NCBI RefSeq assembly: GCF_007565055.1
Contig: NC_044556.1
Location: 134,701,808-134,765,807, forward strand
Origin: Rhinopithecus roxellana
Taxonomy: Eukaryota > Chordata > Mammalia > Primates > Cercopithecidae
Reading direction: 5' to 3'
Length of the DNA stretch: 64,000 nt
In this document: piece by piece, positions 47,353 through 59,343 of the stretch
How positions within the stretch are numbered: the stretch's first letter is position 1
How the letters are laid out: every line of letters begins with the position of its first letter
Notes under the pieces: model-generated
What the model was told of the DNA's origin: nothing
The model's database searches: none
The model's input: only the letters and a program-made list of their open reading frames with translations
Program-made: the position numbers and the translations under genes

Positions 47353-48790
47353 TTTAGTAGGTAAATGGGTTTTTAAAACTTGAAAATACCTGATTTAAAT
47401 ACTTGCTCTAATATCTCTTAACTTTCAGCTAAAATCCTTAACTTGATTCCAGATTTGTAAACATTATATAAATCTTTCTTACTCAAACAATTTTATGGCT
47501 GTGGTGATCACTTCAGCTATATTTCTAAGCAGTCAACATTTAACTGAGGTAGACCAGATGTTTCTAAATTGGGGTTTCATAGAATCCCCTGAATCTTTAG
47601 CAAGTTACTAAAATGTCTATAAAAGGTAACTAAAAAACAAAACATTAAAAAAAAAAACAACTAATGCCTTTGGAATTTTTAATGAACTAAAAAACTACTT
47701 TGTGGCAGTATGTCAAGTAAGTAAATGAATGTAGAGTCAATTACAACGTTGGAGTTTTTCAGACGAACATTATATCCTCTTTTTTTAACTCGGGAAGTAC
47801 TGAGTATAATTCCTTCTGGGTATTAAGAAAAATTGGTTAAATTTTTTCCTTTTTTTTTTTTTTTTTTAAGGATTTACTTTTCTAAACAAGTGAACGATTT
47901 GCTTCTAAGCGTCGATGAGGCAACACCTCCCTCTAATGGCCAAAGGAAGAGAGTGGCAGTAAGCTGACTTTTCCAATGTGTCACACAATCCTTCATGTCA
48001 TTAAGTTCTCCTTGTTGGAAAAGAAATTAGGTTGTTTTGATAACTTAAAAAAGTTAGATTTAGACAACAATGGCTTTCAGCTACAAATACAAAATCAAAT
48101 CCATGTATATAAGGCTTCTGTAATCAATGTCTTAGAGGAACATCTGCTCATTTTTTCCAAGCCCCAGTCCTATAAATCAAGGCAAGTCAAGTAATTAAGC
48201 TTCAGCTATTTTGGCAGCTTGCAATTAAAATGAACAAAGCACTATGTCTATCCTTCCATATACTGTATATATTATAGTTCTATCTTGTTACACCAAATCT
48301 CACATGCAGAGAGACTAAAAATATCCATTTTGGTCTCAGGTATAATTAAAAGCCAATAAGGGTCTTGCATACTCTTCTTTTTCCCCCTCCCCAAAATGAA
48401 TTCTCCATTAGATTTACTACTCCCTGACTCAATTATATTTACCTGGAATATCTGAATGCAGGTATTTATCCTCTCAGAAAAGAATATGTTTACCTGGGAT
48501 CTAAACATACTGTACACGAATATACATAACTACAATACAGCACTGCTGTTTTTAACAGCTCCACTTACAGCTCACCAGTACCTCACAACCGTGTTTTAAG
48601 AAAAAGTTTTGTAATGTTATGGTAAAGAGAAGAAAATTACGTCTCTTAAATATTCCTTTAGAACTGATTCAGGCAAGTTTTAAAAATAAATAAAATGAAT
48701 AAAGCCATGATTTCAACTACAGGGCTGTCTACAGGCATCAACAACAAAATTAAAAAAATGTTTAAACTTAAATGTGGCCAGCACCAGACT

Positions 48791-48821
<31 letters not shown>

Positions 48822-48837
48822 AAGGGGGGGGAGGGGG
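48791..48837 (-). repeat. EDEM3: C-rich run and (UUG)n repeat in the EDEM3 3'UTR
   Basis: On the mRNA strand: CCCCCUCCCCCCCC followed by UUUUG and about ten UUG units. C-rich patches of this type bind poly(C)-binding proteins, so a stability or translation element is conceivable. Confidence 0.7.
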
Positions 48838-50084
48838 ATTCTTATTAAGCTATATGGCTATATGGCTAGTTGTTATTGTACTTTTTTTTTAAACACAGGT
48901 CACCATAGACTAATTTTCAAGTCCATATCAGAAGGAATTATCTGTTAAAAACAAAAACCATGATTCAACAGAAAATGTGACAGACTCCTTAGGTGCAACT
49001 TTAGAAACCTAAGTTTCAAAGGAGAAAAACAGTAGTTACTCCAGGAATTTTAAATCACTAACCACAGTTTTATCATGGCTCTGTAAGATAGAAAAATGGA
49101 ACAAAATGTATATAGCTGTTGGCAATATGAGCCTTGTGGCTCAAATTGCATACCAAACATGGGATGGAGTAAGGCTGATGGCTAGAGGTAATCACCCCTA
49201 AGAGAAATGAACTGGAAAAGATTTATAATCTACCCTACAAGGATATAATGCTAGGTTCCATTTCAGAGTAGTCATAGCTTTCCCTATGGAAGGCCCAATG
49301 GGAGGTTCATATTGCAACATTATCGTTTCTCCCTTACTCCATTTTTCAGAAGTATTAAGTAAGCAATCTCCACAATATATTATATGACCTTTTTACCTGG
49401 TCCCACTGATTAGTCTTTATGCAGAGAACTCACTGAGAAAATACACTGGCTTCACCTTTGGTTTAAATAAAAAGGACATTGTTAAGAAGGAAAAAAAATC
49501 AAGTCATCTTGATCATTTGTCACTAAATGAAACAAGAGAAAGCGTTGAGCAAAGACTGTTTCCACCATACATGCATTTGTTTCATAACCATTTAGGTCAC
49601 TTAGAGTGTTTTGTGAAGGCAGCATAATCAGAATGCCACAATACTCGGATGCATCTTCCCAAAAGAGCCTCTAACCCCCAAACCAAGAAAGGCAAGCTTC
49701 CTTTAATTAGAAGGCTATCCAAACTTCGATTCCCCACTCCACTACTAAATGAATTTTGTTTCTTGTCTATCCAGAGACTACAGAAATCTGCTTCCCAGGA
49801 ATGCTCAGTAATCTTCCCCTGGCCTGAGGTGTTGCAGGGTGGTGCAGTGCTGCATTTGAAGGGGGAACTGTGGATTTCCATTTTTGATGTGACAGTTTTA
49901 AATAAGGTCAATTCTAACACAGCATGCTCCAGATTCCTACCATAACTACACCAGTCAGAACGTGGTTGTTCATCACCATACTTAAAGCCTCCCATTAGAA
50001 AGCCTGCTTAGTATTAGGGTGTCTATTAACCACACACAGTTTACCTTTTCTTTTTGAATACCTACCAACAGATTGTTTAGCAAG

Positions 50085-50494
50085 TCATAGCTCATCCTTC
50101 TCCATCATTTCAAATGCTTCTATATCTTCATTCCAGTCTGCTAATATGGAGTCTATAGGCTGGACCTTTTTACCCCAGCTAACATTAGGATTGGAATCTT
50201 CCTCAGTTTCTGATTGTTCTTGAAGCTGGTTATCTAAATCTGTACATTCACCATTAAGATTTGTAGTCTCATGGTTTTCTGTGGGATTAGAAGTCTGTTC
50301 AGAAGGGGAAATGCTTGCAGCATTGTCCATATCTGCTGGAGATAATGCTTCTGGGTGAGAGTTTAGAGAATTTTCCTCAGAAGACTCTTGATCAACCAAA
50401 TCAACCTCCTGAGAACTTGATGAAATCTGTTCAGCACTCTGATTCTGAGAATCATTTTCAGAGGATGGTTGTTCTTCATTTTCCATTTCAGGAT
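50085..50494 (-). CDS. EDEM3: EDEM3 last coding exon: acidic tail with KDEL
   Basis: Encodes the final 136 residues of EDEM3. The acceptor is a pyrimidine-rich tract ending TTTCTTACACAG|ATCC (AG at 50496-50495); the first codon is completed by a G from the upstream exon, giving Asp-Pro-Glu-Met. The segment is rich in Glu, Ser, Asn, Gln and Asp and is probably disordered. Three N-glycosylation sequons are visible (NDS, NQS, NVS). It ends with GAG AAG GAT GAG CTA TGA, i.e. ...EKDEL, the canonical ER-retrieval signal read by KDEL receptors, so the protein is kept in the ER lumen. A conserved-looking stretch (SWGKKVQPIDSILADWNEDI) precedes the KDEL and may form a short helix. No truncation or frameshift was found. 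Confidence 0.95.
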
Positions 50495-51479
50495 CTGTGT
50501 AAGAAAGAAACAAACCTCATGCTACTTCTCTAAGAAAAATGTACTATTACACTTTCCAAAGCATATTGGTTTTTGCAAGAAGATGAAATAAAAAGTGAAA
50601 GAGAATCATGTTAATGCAGAACAGTGAGCATCAGCACTGAAATGAAGACTGTCTTTATGCAGTCACATTTTCCTATAGATTCACTGTGCAAAATGTGTAT
50701 TAGAAAATAAACGTTCTTCCAAACTGGAAGGAATGACAATAACTAAGACTGACATGAGTGGACGTGAGTAAGCCAAGAAGTACACTAACCAATAATAATA
50801 TTAAAATATAGAGAGATTTGCAATGTATGGCTAAAATTTATTAGATACCTAAAGCTTACGCATGAGAACATATTAAACAGAATCAATTTTAAACAGCATA
50901 TATCATTGCGATATTTTTAAATAATATTCCTTTGAAAAGTGAAATTCCTACTCAGCCATAAAGATGCAGATAACATACATTTTTTTGAATAACTAAGGGT
51001 ATTAATGTGATTGATCAGAAATATTTTCACAAGAACTGAGATTATTTACAAAATTCTATTATTGTAGGTCTATGAATTATAAGATACAATCATTCTAAAA
51101 TCCACTGGAAGGCTGAAGAGTGGGTTAAACCTCTTATAATGAATATATAGTGAAACCAATAGAGGCATTTTATTTAGGGTTCCTACAAGAAAGTGCTTAA
51201 ATAGCATCGACGCCTACACGCTACATCCTGTTCAGTCTCTGCCTCTGTGATGCAGTCGGCCAGCAAATCTCTTCCGTGTGATCATTCTGCATAGTGCTAG
51301 GGATAAAATGAGGAGCAACACCAAATGCTACACCTGCCCTTATGGGTCTTATAGTCCAATAGGAGAAAAAGATGTTTATTATACAAATAATCACGGAAAA
51401 TAAATAGAAAACTCCACTGTGACATGTTACAAAAGAGAGGTAAGGATGTTGGATGCTCAAGTCCCTTATGTAAAATGAC

Positions 51480-51724
51480 ACAGTATTTGCATATAACTGA
51501 CACACATCCTCCCATATACCTTAAATCATCTCTAGATTATAATACCTAATACAATATAAATGTTACACAAATCACTGGTATACTGTATTGTTTGGAGAGT
51601 AATGACAAGAAAAAAAAGTCCGTGTATATTCAACATGGATGCTTTTATCTTCTTGAATAATTCCTGTCCATGGTTGGTTGAAACCATGGGTGCAGAAGCC
51701 ACAGATACAGAGCGACAACTGTAA
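51480..51724. mobile_element. Tigger/MER2 (TcMar) DNA-transposon fragment
   Basis: ATATACCTTAAATCATCTCT, TAATACCTAATACAATATAA and TGGTTGAAACCATGGGTGCA resemble the MER2/Tigger consensus, ending near GAGCGACAACTGTA. It lies inside an older, unnamed repeat (about 51200-51890). Confidence 0.65.
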
Positions 51725-51917
51725 GGAGATGTGAGAAGTTCCTTCAGAAAGTGACACTTGAGCTGAGCTTTAAGTACAAGGTAATATGTCAAAGAAGGGA
51801 GGGAAGAGGATTTATTTAAAAACCAGAAAAACCAAAGGAAACGCAGACATGCAGGAAGGTGTGGGTGGGTATCGTTGGGGCACAGAAAACAATTCCCCAG
51901 AATATGGTGCTTCCGCA

Positions 51918-52479
51918 TGCTGAATGCTTGGACAACTGAAAGGTCTCAGAAAGAAGCCTCAGATTCGAAGTCTGTCTCTGACCTTCCCCTGCCTCCCTGT
52001 CTCTCTGATCCTCTTTCCTGAAGCAACTGGGGGGATTCTCTCTGGAATTTTCTTATCTAAGGAAGCTTCTTTTGAAACAAAATGAAATTGTCTCTAGAAT
52101 CCCTCCCTAGGACTCTCATCAAATAACCAGAAAAAAATGAGCCATCAGAGAAGAGCAGAGACTGTGCGTCCTCACCACACCCAAAGAGACTTTTCTTCTG
52201 TTCTTCTGGGGACAGCTCTGAGAGATTAACTGGGGGACTTTATCTAGATACTATGCAAAGAGAATCCTTTACCAATCATTGTCTGAGCACTGGGCTTCTT
52301 CATTCCCTAGTATTCCTCTTCCCTAAGAAGAGGGTATTTAAGCTTCTGTATGGCTCCTGTGCACACACGTACACATAATAAAATTATTACGCTTTTCTCT
52401 TGTTAACCTGTTTAACAGGGGTGTCAGCTATAACCCTTTATGATGGGGAGGAAAGGGATCACCCCTTTCTGCCCCTACA
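51918..52479 (+). mobile_element. Solo ERV1-like LTR, antisense to EDEM3
   Basis: TG...CA bounds (TGCTGAATGCTTGG to TGCCCCTACA), with CCGCA before and TCGCA after as a near-perfect target duplication. It has a TATTTAAG TATA-like box at about 52335 and AATAAA at 52377-52382, both in plus orientation, then GGGGTGTCAGC. Family not certain. Confidence 0.7.
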
Positions 52480-53329
52480 TCGCATATATATTCACCCTGA
52501 TGAGGTGGGATTACCTGACTCTGAAACTTTATATTCTTAGGGTTTTTTTCTTGGTGGGGGAGGGGATTGGAGGGGTAGATTGAGGAGTTCCACACAATCT
52601 CTGTCTTCTAAGCTGTGAAAAAGGTACAATTTAATTAGGCAATTAGGGAAACCAATGGTGCGGACCAAAGAAAGAAGGTAGCTGGCTACTTACAGCTTAT
52701 TTATCCTAGGTTCCCTAAATTCGAGAGAACAAAAAGAAACACCTCCAAATTTCTTTCTAGATTGTATTATTCCAGATTAGAAAAGAGAGGAAAAGGTGTA
52801 GGGTTGTTTTACCTGGTAATGAAGACTGTGCTTGTGATCAAAAACTCTCCTAGGGTTACATATACAACATTATTTTGGGACTGTAGCTAATGCAATCGGA
52901 CAAGAAAGTAGAATAATCAATGTAAATATAGAAAAAGATCAAATTATTTGTATTTTCAGATTGTGATCATATACTGTCAAAGCAACTCTAATGAAAAAAA
53001 ATACTATTAGAATTGATAAAAGAATTTGGTAAGAAGACTATGCAAATACCAGTAACTCCTTTGTAATAACAATAACTAGCTAAAAATATAATCATTAAAC
53101 CTTTTCATAATAAAAGCTACAAAATACAGAATTAAATTTATTATAAAAGGTATAAGACCCATATTGCTTAATACTATAAAATCATAATGAGAACACAAAA
53201 CAAGATTTGATTAAATTTATAGGTACATTCTTAAATGAAAAGTCTTAATATTTAACATTTTCCTAACTTACATATAAAGTATGCAATTATATAATTTCAA
53301 AATGAATCTCATTTGTACTTCTTGTTTTC

Positions 53330-54690
53330 ATTTTAGAACCAGATACAATTAATTGAAAGTTTCTAGGGAACAGCATATGTCAAAGAGAAGTCAAGAAATT
53401 CTAAGAAGAATCAGTGAGGGGAGAGTTGCCCTATCAGAGAATAAAATTTACTCGAAACAGCAAACTGTTTTATTATTGTCCCAGGAATAAACAGATTAGT
53501 AGAACAGAAGGGTGAGTCTAGAAGCAGATCCAACTTTGCAAGAATATTTGATATATAGCAAAGATGGTAGTTTAACTGAAGGAGAAATTAGTGGTTTGCT
53601 TCATAAATGGTATTTAGAAACTGACAACTCAATTGGAAAGTAAGACTCCTAACTTATGTTTTAAAATTCCATATGATTTAGAGACCAAAATGTAAAAAAT
53701 TGTAAAAATGCCAGAAGAATTTAGGAAAATATTATGTAAAAATAGGATGTAGTGATCTTCTGAAGTGAGACAGGAGACCCAGGAGCCTTAAAGGAATTAA
53801 TATTTCTGATTACATAAAAATGTTATGAAAGTTACATGAACAAAGTGAAAAGATGACATGTTGGGAAAATTGTGTGTGTGTGTGTGTGTGTAACCTCTGT
53901 CTCTATAAGTGTGTCTTTTCTAGATAATTTACAGAACCTCTATTTATGAGTATGCATGTAAATATAGGAAAAGAAATGCACACACAGACAGAGAGGTCCT
54001 ATAAAATATCTAGAAAAGACACACAATCTTATTTAAAGAAGGCAAAATGTATGACTAGGCAATCCATAAGGAGAAAAAACAAAAAATATACCTATAAAGG
54101 GAAATAAGCTGACTAAAATAGGAAGAAACATGTACTTTCATATCTTGCTGGAAGGGATGTGAATTGCTACAAGCTTTTTTGGAATGCATCTTGCAACATC
54201 CATTAAAATGAAAAAGACCCATATCCTTTCTGCCAGCATTCCATTTTAGTAAATCTCAAAATTCTAGAAAAAAGTATGCATATCTAAGAGGATATGTACA
54301 AGAACGTTACCTACGCCATTGTATACAGTGGCAAAACAAAAACCTGGAAATAATTTGGAAGCCTAACAGTGACATGGTTAAATAAATCATGGTACTGTCA
54401 TAACACAAAACGTAATGTAGCTTTAAAGAGAATAAGTTATGCTATCCTACTAGCTTGGAGGAATGTCTTTAATATAGCTTTAACTGTAAAAGGCAAGTTA
54501 CTGAATGATACATATATTCAGAAACGTATAAAGCACGAAGAAAAATATAAAAGACTACACATCAAACTGTTAACATTGGTTGGTTATCTCGGAAAGATGA
54601 GAGATTATTTAAAAGCTTTTAATGCACCTCTGGATTGTTTAATTTGTTACAAGTTTAATTTTATAAAGTTTCTAAAAAGATACCAATAAC
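53330..54690 (+). mobile_element. Old L1 (L1M) fragments, antisense to EDEM3
   Basis: CCAGGAATAAACAGATTAGT and TTGATATATAGCAAAGATGG resemble degraded ORF2. 54130-54690 (GCAACATCCATTAAAATGAA, GACATGGTTAAATAAATCAT) resembles an old L1 3' region. A (GT)n of about 11 units sits at 53871-53892. Confidence 0.6.
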
Positions 54691-55138
54691 TATTCCATGC
54701 AGCACTATAGGAAAGTCACCCGGGGCCAACTAAATGTAAATGCAGAGAAGCAGAGAGAGAGAGAGAGAAGAACTTTGAAGAAGATGTGCATAGAAGAAAA
54801 GATTTTGGTTTTCGCAAGCTGAAGGAGCTATAGAACCAGAAATAAAAGCATCAATCAGGAAAGTAAAAATGGCAGTTAGAGAACTACAAAAACATAGAAG
54901 AGTTAAAGTCTGCCAGATTGCTACAAATCTTGATCCTAAGGTGCCTGTTTTCACCAGTATGTGAGATCAAAGTCCTAAGAGCATAACAACCACAATATTA
55001 AATTCAGGAATGGTACATCAGAAACACAGAAAGAAATAAGGGAGAAACTCTCAAAATACAAAGGAAAAAAACCAGTATGTTTTAATAATAAAAGGGGAAG
55101 AGAACCTTGGTAAAGACTTAGAGATGGGATGTTATACA

Positions 55139-55179
55139 ATCATTCATTCATTCATTCATTCATTCATTCATTCATTCAT
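55139..55179. repeat. (CATT)n tetranucleotide microsatellite
   Basis: About ten CATT units, uninterrupted; intronic. Confidence 0.95.
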
Positions 55180-56459
55180 CTGTACATTAAATATTTACTG
55201 AAAGCAAGGAATATAGAGATGAGAAGCAGGTAAAGAACTATTTAAGTATCATAGTAGAACTGTATTAAAAAGGGCACCCTTAAATTTTACCTAGGAGAAT
55301 TAAGAAAAATTTCGTAAAGAAGGTGGCATTTGAAATTTAGGATGTCTAAATGTTCTTACAGAGGAAACAGGGATTGATAGGGAACTTTTAGAAAAAGGGA
55401 AGAGATGGTGCAAATGTGAAAATGCATGAGAAAACATGCCTTGGTTGGAGAAGGGAAGGTTAAGTATCAATTCTGCTAAGAAGAATGTTTCAGATGTTTC
55501 TCTCCAGGTAGAGTTCATCTGCATATGTACTAGATTTTTCTCCTAGGAATCAAATCCTTTCCAACAGCAACTTAAGGTCTGTGGTTCAGCTGTAGGACAG
55601 ATTCATCCCAATCAAGTTCAGTGGGGAATAATCAGGAAAAGTGACCCTGCCTGACTTAAATCAGAGCATTGCAAAGGATGGAACCTTTTTTTCCTCACCT
55701 CCATTGTCTCTGTCTGGCTCTTTACCAGACAGACACAAATAGAGTGGCTTGAAAGCATTTGTCTAGAGCCCTTAAGGCGCTATAGGCTTACACTCTTAAG
55801 TTGCAAGCATGACAATATATTGGAACTTAAAAATACTGATGTTTTTTCCCCAATTTACTCTTAATTGTAAACTGCTTCAATTTGGACCTAAAGGTAACAA
55901 CACATTGCCTTTGTTTGTGGGCACAGGGTTGGAATAATTAAGTACCTTTATGAACTGAAATTTTGGAAAACTGAAACGCTGGGCTATATGATACTGAAAA
56001 TTCTGTTCAACAATAGACTGTGGATAGCTTAACTTTCAGAAGTGTCACAGGTTTGACCTCAGGAAGCAACATCACTTGATAAAATGCTAATGCTTTTTAG
56101 CTTCTAAGGAAGAATGTGTATTAAGATAAACAGAAAATTTCTGCTAGCAGAACAGTTTCAGATATGTCTATATGGCATGGACTTATCAAAGTAAGAAGAC
56201 AGGAGTGAAGGCTTTTTAGGGGCTTCTGTTTTCTGTATTAATATATGAAAAGGACTGCTTAATCAGCACTGTGTGACTTCATAAGGAAAAACATGTATTG
56301 TGGAATGAGATTTCTAGAAAAGGCAATCTGGAGAACATTTTATTGTTCAGATTTAAAGGATGTTGTTATTTACTGCACTTATATAATCCGTTAACTAGTA
56401 TCCGTGATGGTACAATAAGGCCTGATACATAGCTGGGAGACAGAAGAAGGGTGCTTTCT

Positions 56460-56930
56460 GAATCTTGTTCAGTATTTCTCAAAGTGTAGCTGAGGAGCAA
56501 GCTACACAACACAATCACCTGGGATGTTTGCTTGAAGTTTCAGATGCTGATTCCTAATCAAAAAGTCTGAATCAGAAAGTCTGATTCAATATTTGGAGCA
56601 GGACTCAGGAGCCAACACTTTTAATAAGTGTTATTGGCCGGACGCGGTGGCTCAAGCCTGTAATCCCAGCACTTTGGGAGGCCGAGACGGGTGGATCACG
56701 AGGTCAGGAGATCGAGACCATCCTGGCTAACATGGTGAAACCCCGTCTCTACTAAAAAATACAAAAAAAAACTAGCCGGGCGAGGTGGCGGGCGCCTGTA
56801 GTCCCAGCTACTCAGGAGGCTGAGGCAGGAGAATGGTGTGAACCCGGGAGGCGGAGCTTGCAGTGAGCTGAGATCCGGCCACTGCACTCCAGCCTGGGTG
56901 ACAGAGCGAGAGACTCTGTCTCAAAAAAAG

Positions 56931-56971
<41 letters not shown>

Positions 56972-57003
56972 ATCTGTTGATTCTGATGCAGGGGAGAAAC
57001 ACT
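56460..57003 (+). mobile_element. hAT-type DNA transposon copy, split by an Alu
   Basis: TTCAGTATTTCTCAAAGTGT at the left and TTGATTCTGATGCAGGGGAG with GAAACACTG at the right look like the two ends of a hAT-Charlie-type MITE. The young Alu lies inside it. Confidence 0.5.
56636..56968 (+). repeat. Young AluY of cercopithecoid type, antisense to EDEM3
   Basis: GGCCGGACGCGGTGGCTCAA start, CTAGCCGGGCGAGGTGGCGG and CTGAGATCCGGCCACTGCAC are marks of Old World monkey AluY (AluYRa-like). It has a tail of about 35 A and few private changes, so it is a recent insertion. Confidence 0.92.
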
Positions 57004-57845
57004 GATGTATGTGGTAATGATATAGGACAAATGATAACCACTACAAACTGTGTAGTTTCTTAGGATAGTATCCTAAGTGAATAAATTTGTTGGTTTCATA
57101 ACACTATTATCACTGATTTGTTACATTAATAAATATTAACAATTATACTGTATCTTGTTGCTAATTAATATAGCTGTACAGTTCTATAAAGAGCTATTAC
57201 ACAAAAAGGTGGCTTTTCAATACTTATATCAAAAGATCACTCTATAACAACCACAGTTCAATAAATTTATAGACTAAGCTTTTCAAAAAATATCTTTTAA
57301 ATAATGCCCTTTTAATGCAAGGTCCTTTGGGATACTGTTCACCAAGAATTTTTATTTTCTGGTAGAATTAATCATGTCTCATACCCTTTCTCTGGTATAG
57401 GAAGCACATGCTTTACCATAATCCTGTAGTCCTAACCCATGTACCACATACACACACATGAGCTTTTAAAACAAGTCAATACTTTAAATATTTTACATTG
57501 TGTTCAAATAAAAAGTGACCAGAGTAATAAATACCAAAACAACAATGCCTTTGTTACAGTGACTCTTGTATGGACACAGACATAGAATTAATCTATTATA
57601 TGGGATGTATAATTATTAGAATTTGTTATGACAGGATCGATTAAAAATTATTATGTGACAGCTGACTAGACATGAAAATAATCTAATTATGTTACACAAG
57701 ATATTATCATGGTATCCACTGAAACAAAATTATATATGTAACTTGTGTGTGTACACACACACAATACATATATACATATATAATTTAAGGCTTGTTAATG
57801 CAAGATACTTACTACTATTAATAATGTAGCTTGGAATCATTTTAC

Positions 57846-57860
57846 CTTTTAATATTGCTG
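57846..57860 (-). CDS. EDEM3: Candidate in-frame microexon (15 nt; or 12 nt) of EDEM3
   Basis: On the minus strand a pyrimidine tract (TTTGTTTTTTTCCCTCC, then TTTTTTGTGCC) leads to GGAATTTCAG|CAGCAATATTAAAAG|GTAAAATG. The 15-nt exon starts and ends in phase 1, exactly as needed between the flanking exons, and would insert Ala-Ala-Ile-Leu-Lys before the Asp-Pro-Glu junction. CAGCAG is a tandem acceptor, so a 12-nt version (Ala-Ile-Leu-Lys; 57846-57857) is also in frame. A UGC lies between the tract and the acceptor, as is common upstream of SRRM4-regulated neural microexons. This is inference from sequence; I have no transcript evidence. Confidence 0.45.
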
Positions 57861-59157
57861 CTGAAATTCCAGTGGTGGCACAAAAAAGGAGGGAAAAAAA
57901 CAAATGCATTAAAGAGTTACATGAAATAATAAAAAGTTACATGAAATAATAATTTGCCTATGTTAGATGTGCCTAAATGCATATATGTAGGCAAGAAGAT
58001 CTGAGTTTAGAAAAGGGTCCAGGAAAAAAAAAATCAGGTATACAGAGGATTTAAGATTAGAAAACCTTTGTATTCTGTTCTGTTTCCATCTATACATTGT
58101 TATATACAAACAACCTACTTGCTCACTCCATTGTTCTTAAATAATTGACATTTCAAAGAATCTCAAAGAAGAATAAAGCAATACAAGAAGACAAAATTAG
58201 GCTAGCATGATTATGCTAGCATAATTATCACCAAACTTTTTTTTTTTTTTTTAAATGTCCCACTTGGAAGTCACACAGAATTGAATCAGTTTCCTACATA
58301 TCTATCAAACACCGCAGGGGATGTCACAACTCTGTACTATTATATAACTTCATCTATTTAAGGGTATGGGAGAACTTTAGCTCTCTCTTCAGGTCTCTCC
58401 AGCAGACAGGAAAGACTGCTACCACGAGCAAGCTCTGAAGGCTCACCTTCCCTCATTTCTCCTCTATCCTTGGGTGTGAAACTATGTAAGAATACTACTA
58501 AGGCCTTGAATTTATATAGTAATCTGGGTTTCAAAGAGATTTCAAATTACTAATAAACATTTTGGCCTGCAGAGGACTATCTACTCTCATAAATTAAGAC
58601 ATGCTATCTTGTTTTTCAGAAACAGCCATTTGTAACTCTTACAAATATCCATGTGATAAACTTAGATCTCATTGGGAAGAAGCTGCTAGATTTCTATTGC
58701 CTTCACCAAGACAGCAGTCATTTGATTACAGGTGGCCTGTTGAGACCAACTACTATCATATTGTATACAATATTCTATACATGTCTTCTTATTCCTTATA
58801 AAAGACATGTAAGATGTAGTATCAGTGAAATCACATGGTGAACATTTCCGGATGTTAAAATGGCTTTCCTGAAGTAGTCTCTTGTATTTTTATCACCTGA
58901 ACAGACTCATGGCAAAAATTACAAATTATACATAAAAACGTATTTCTAAAACCATCCTAACTCAGAAAACAAAGCAAAATAAATGTTTTATTATTCTTAT
59001 TTCCAAAACAAAAATATATTTTGAACTCATCTTCTAAAAATTTTACTTGTTTTCTCAGTGAACCTCAAAAAAAAATTTTTTGTGACTCATTCTTGTTATC
59101 AAACTAGCAAAATTAATACTAAGCTGCACAAAAAAACAAATGGTATTTGACTCTTAC

Positions 59158-59343
59158 CTCGATCTTTTGCTTTATCAGAAAGGAGCACTTCTACCTCCTC
59201 ATATTCCCGGATGGCATCCAGTATGATACTTCCTTCTTTGCTGAATAAGAACAGCATGGGGATCTTGATGTCATCCGTATCCTTTCCATCACCTGCCATC
59301 TGGAACAGAGGGGCAGTATCACTGCTGCTCCCCTCATTGTCAT
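59158..59343 (-). CDS. EDEM3: EDEM3 internal exon: second half of the PA domain
   Basis: This 186-nt exon has the acceptor TTTTCTGGCTAG|ATGAC (AG at 59345-59344) and the donor CGAG|GTAAGAG (GT at 59157-59156). It encodes DDNEGSSSDTAPLFQMAGDG, then KDTDDIKIPMLFLFSKEGSI, and ends in a Glu-rich segment and AKDR. IP-M-FLFSKEG is the characteristic second strand-and-loop of protease-associated domains, which act as a lid or interaction module over lumenal or extracellular enzymes. Both ends are in phase 1, so skipping it keeps the frame. No defects were found. Confidence 0.95.

Larger units (their letters stand above)
46525..50084 (-). other. EDEM3: EDEM3 3' untranslated region (about 3.5 kb)
   Basis: Stretch from the TGA stop to the distal poly(A) signal. 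It is AT-rich and free of Alu and L1 copies, unlike the intergenic DNA next to it, as expected for a transcribed 3'UTR. It holds a C-rich/(UUG)n element (48791-48837), a possible earlier poly(A) signal (47347-47352), several AUUUA pentamers on the mRNA strand, and a possible hAT-transposon trace at 47556-47650 (TTCTAAATTGGGGTTTCATA). The exact 3' end is inferred. Confidence 0.75.
50495..59157 (-). other. EDEM3: Last EDEM3 intron (about 8.7 kb)
   Basis: Bounded by a GTAAGAG donor (59157 downward) and the TTACACAG acceptor. It contains an old repeat split by a Tigger/MER2 element, an ERV1-like LTR, old L1 sequence, microsatellites, a young AluY, a hAT copy and a candidate microexon at 57846-57860. 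Apart from these I recognise no further exon. Confidence 0.85.

Noticed and set aside
58447..58481. Cryptic 35-nt exon in the last EDEM3 intron (minus)
   Set aside because: The donor GGAAG|GTGAGCC is good, but the acceptor lacks a pyrimidine tract, the length breaks the frame and it meets TGA in the phase required.
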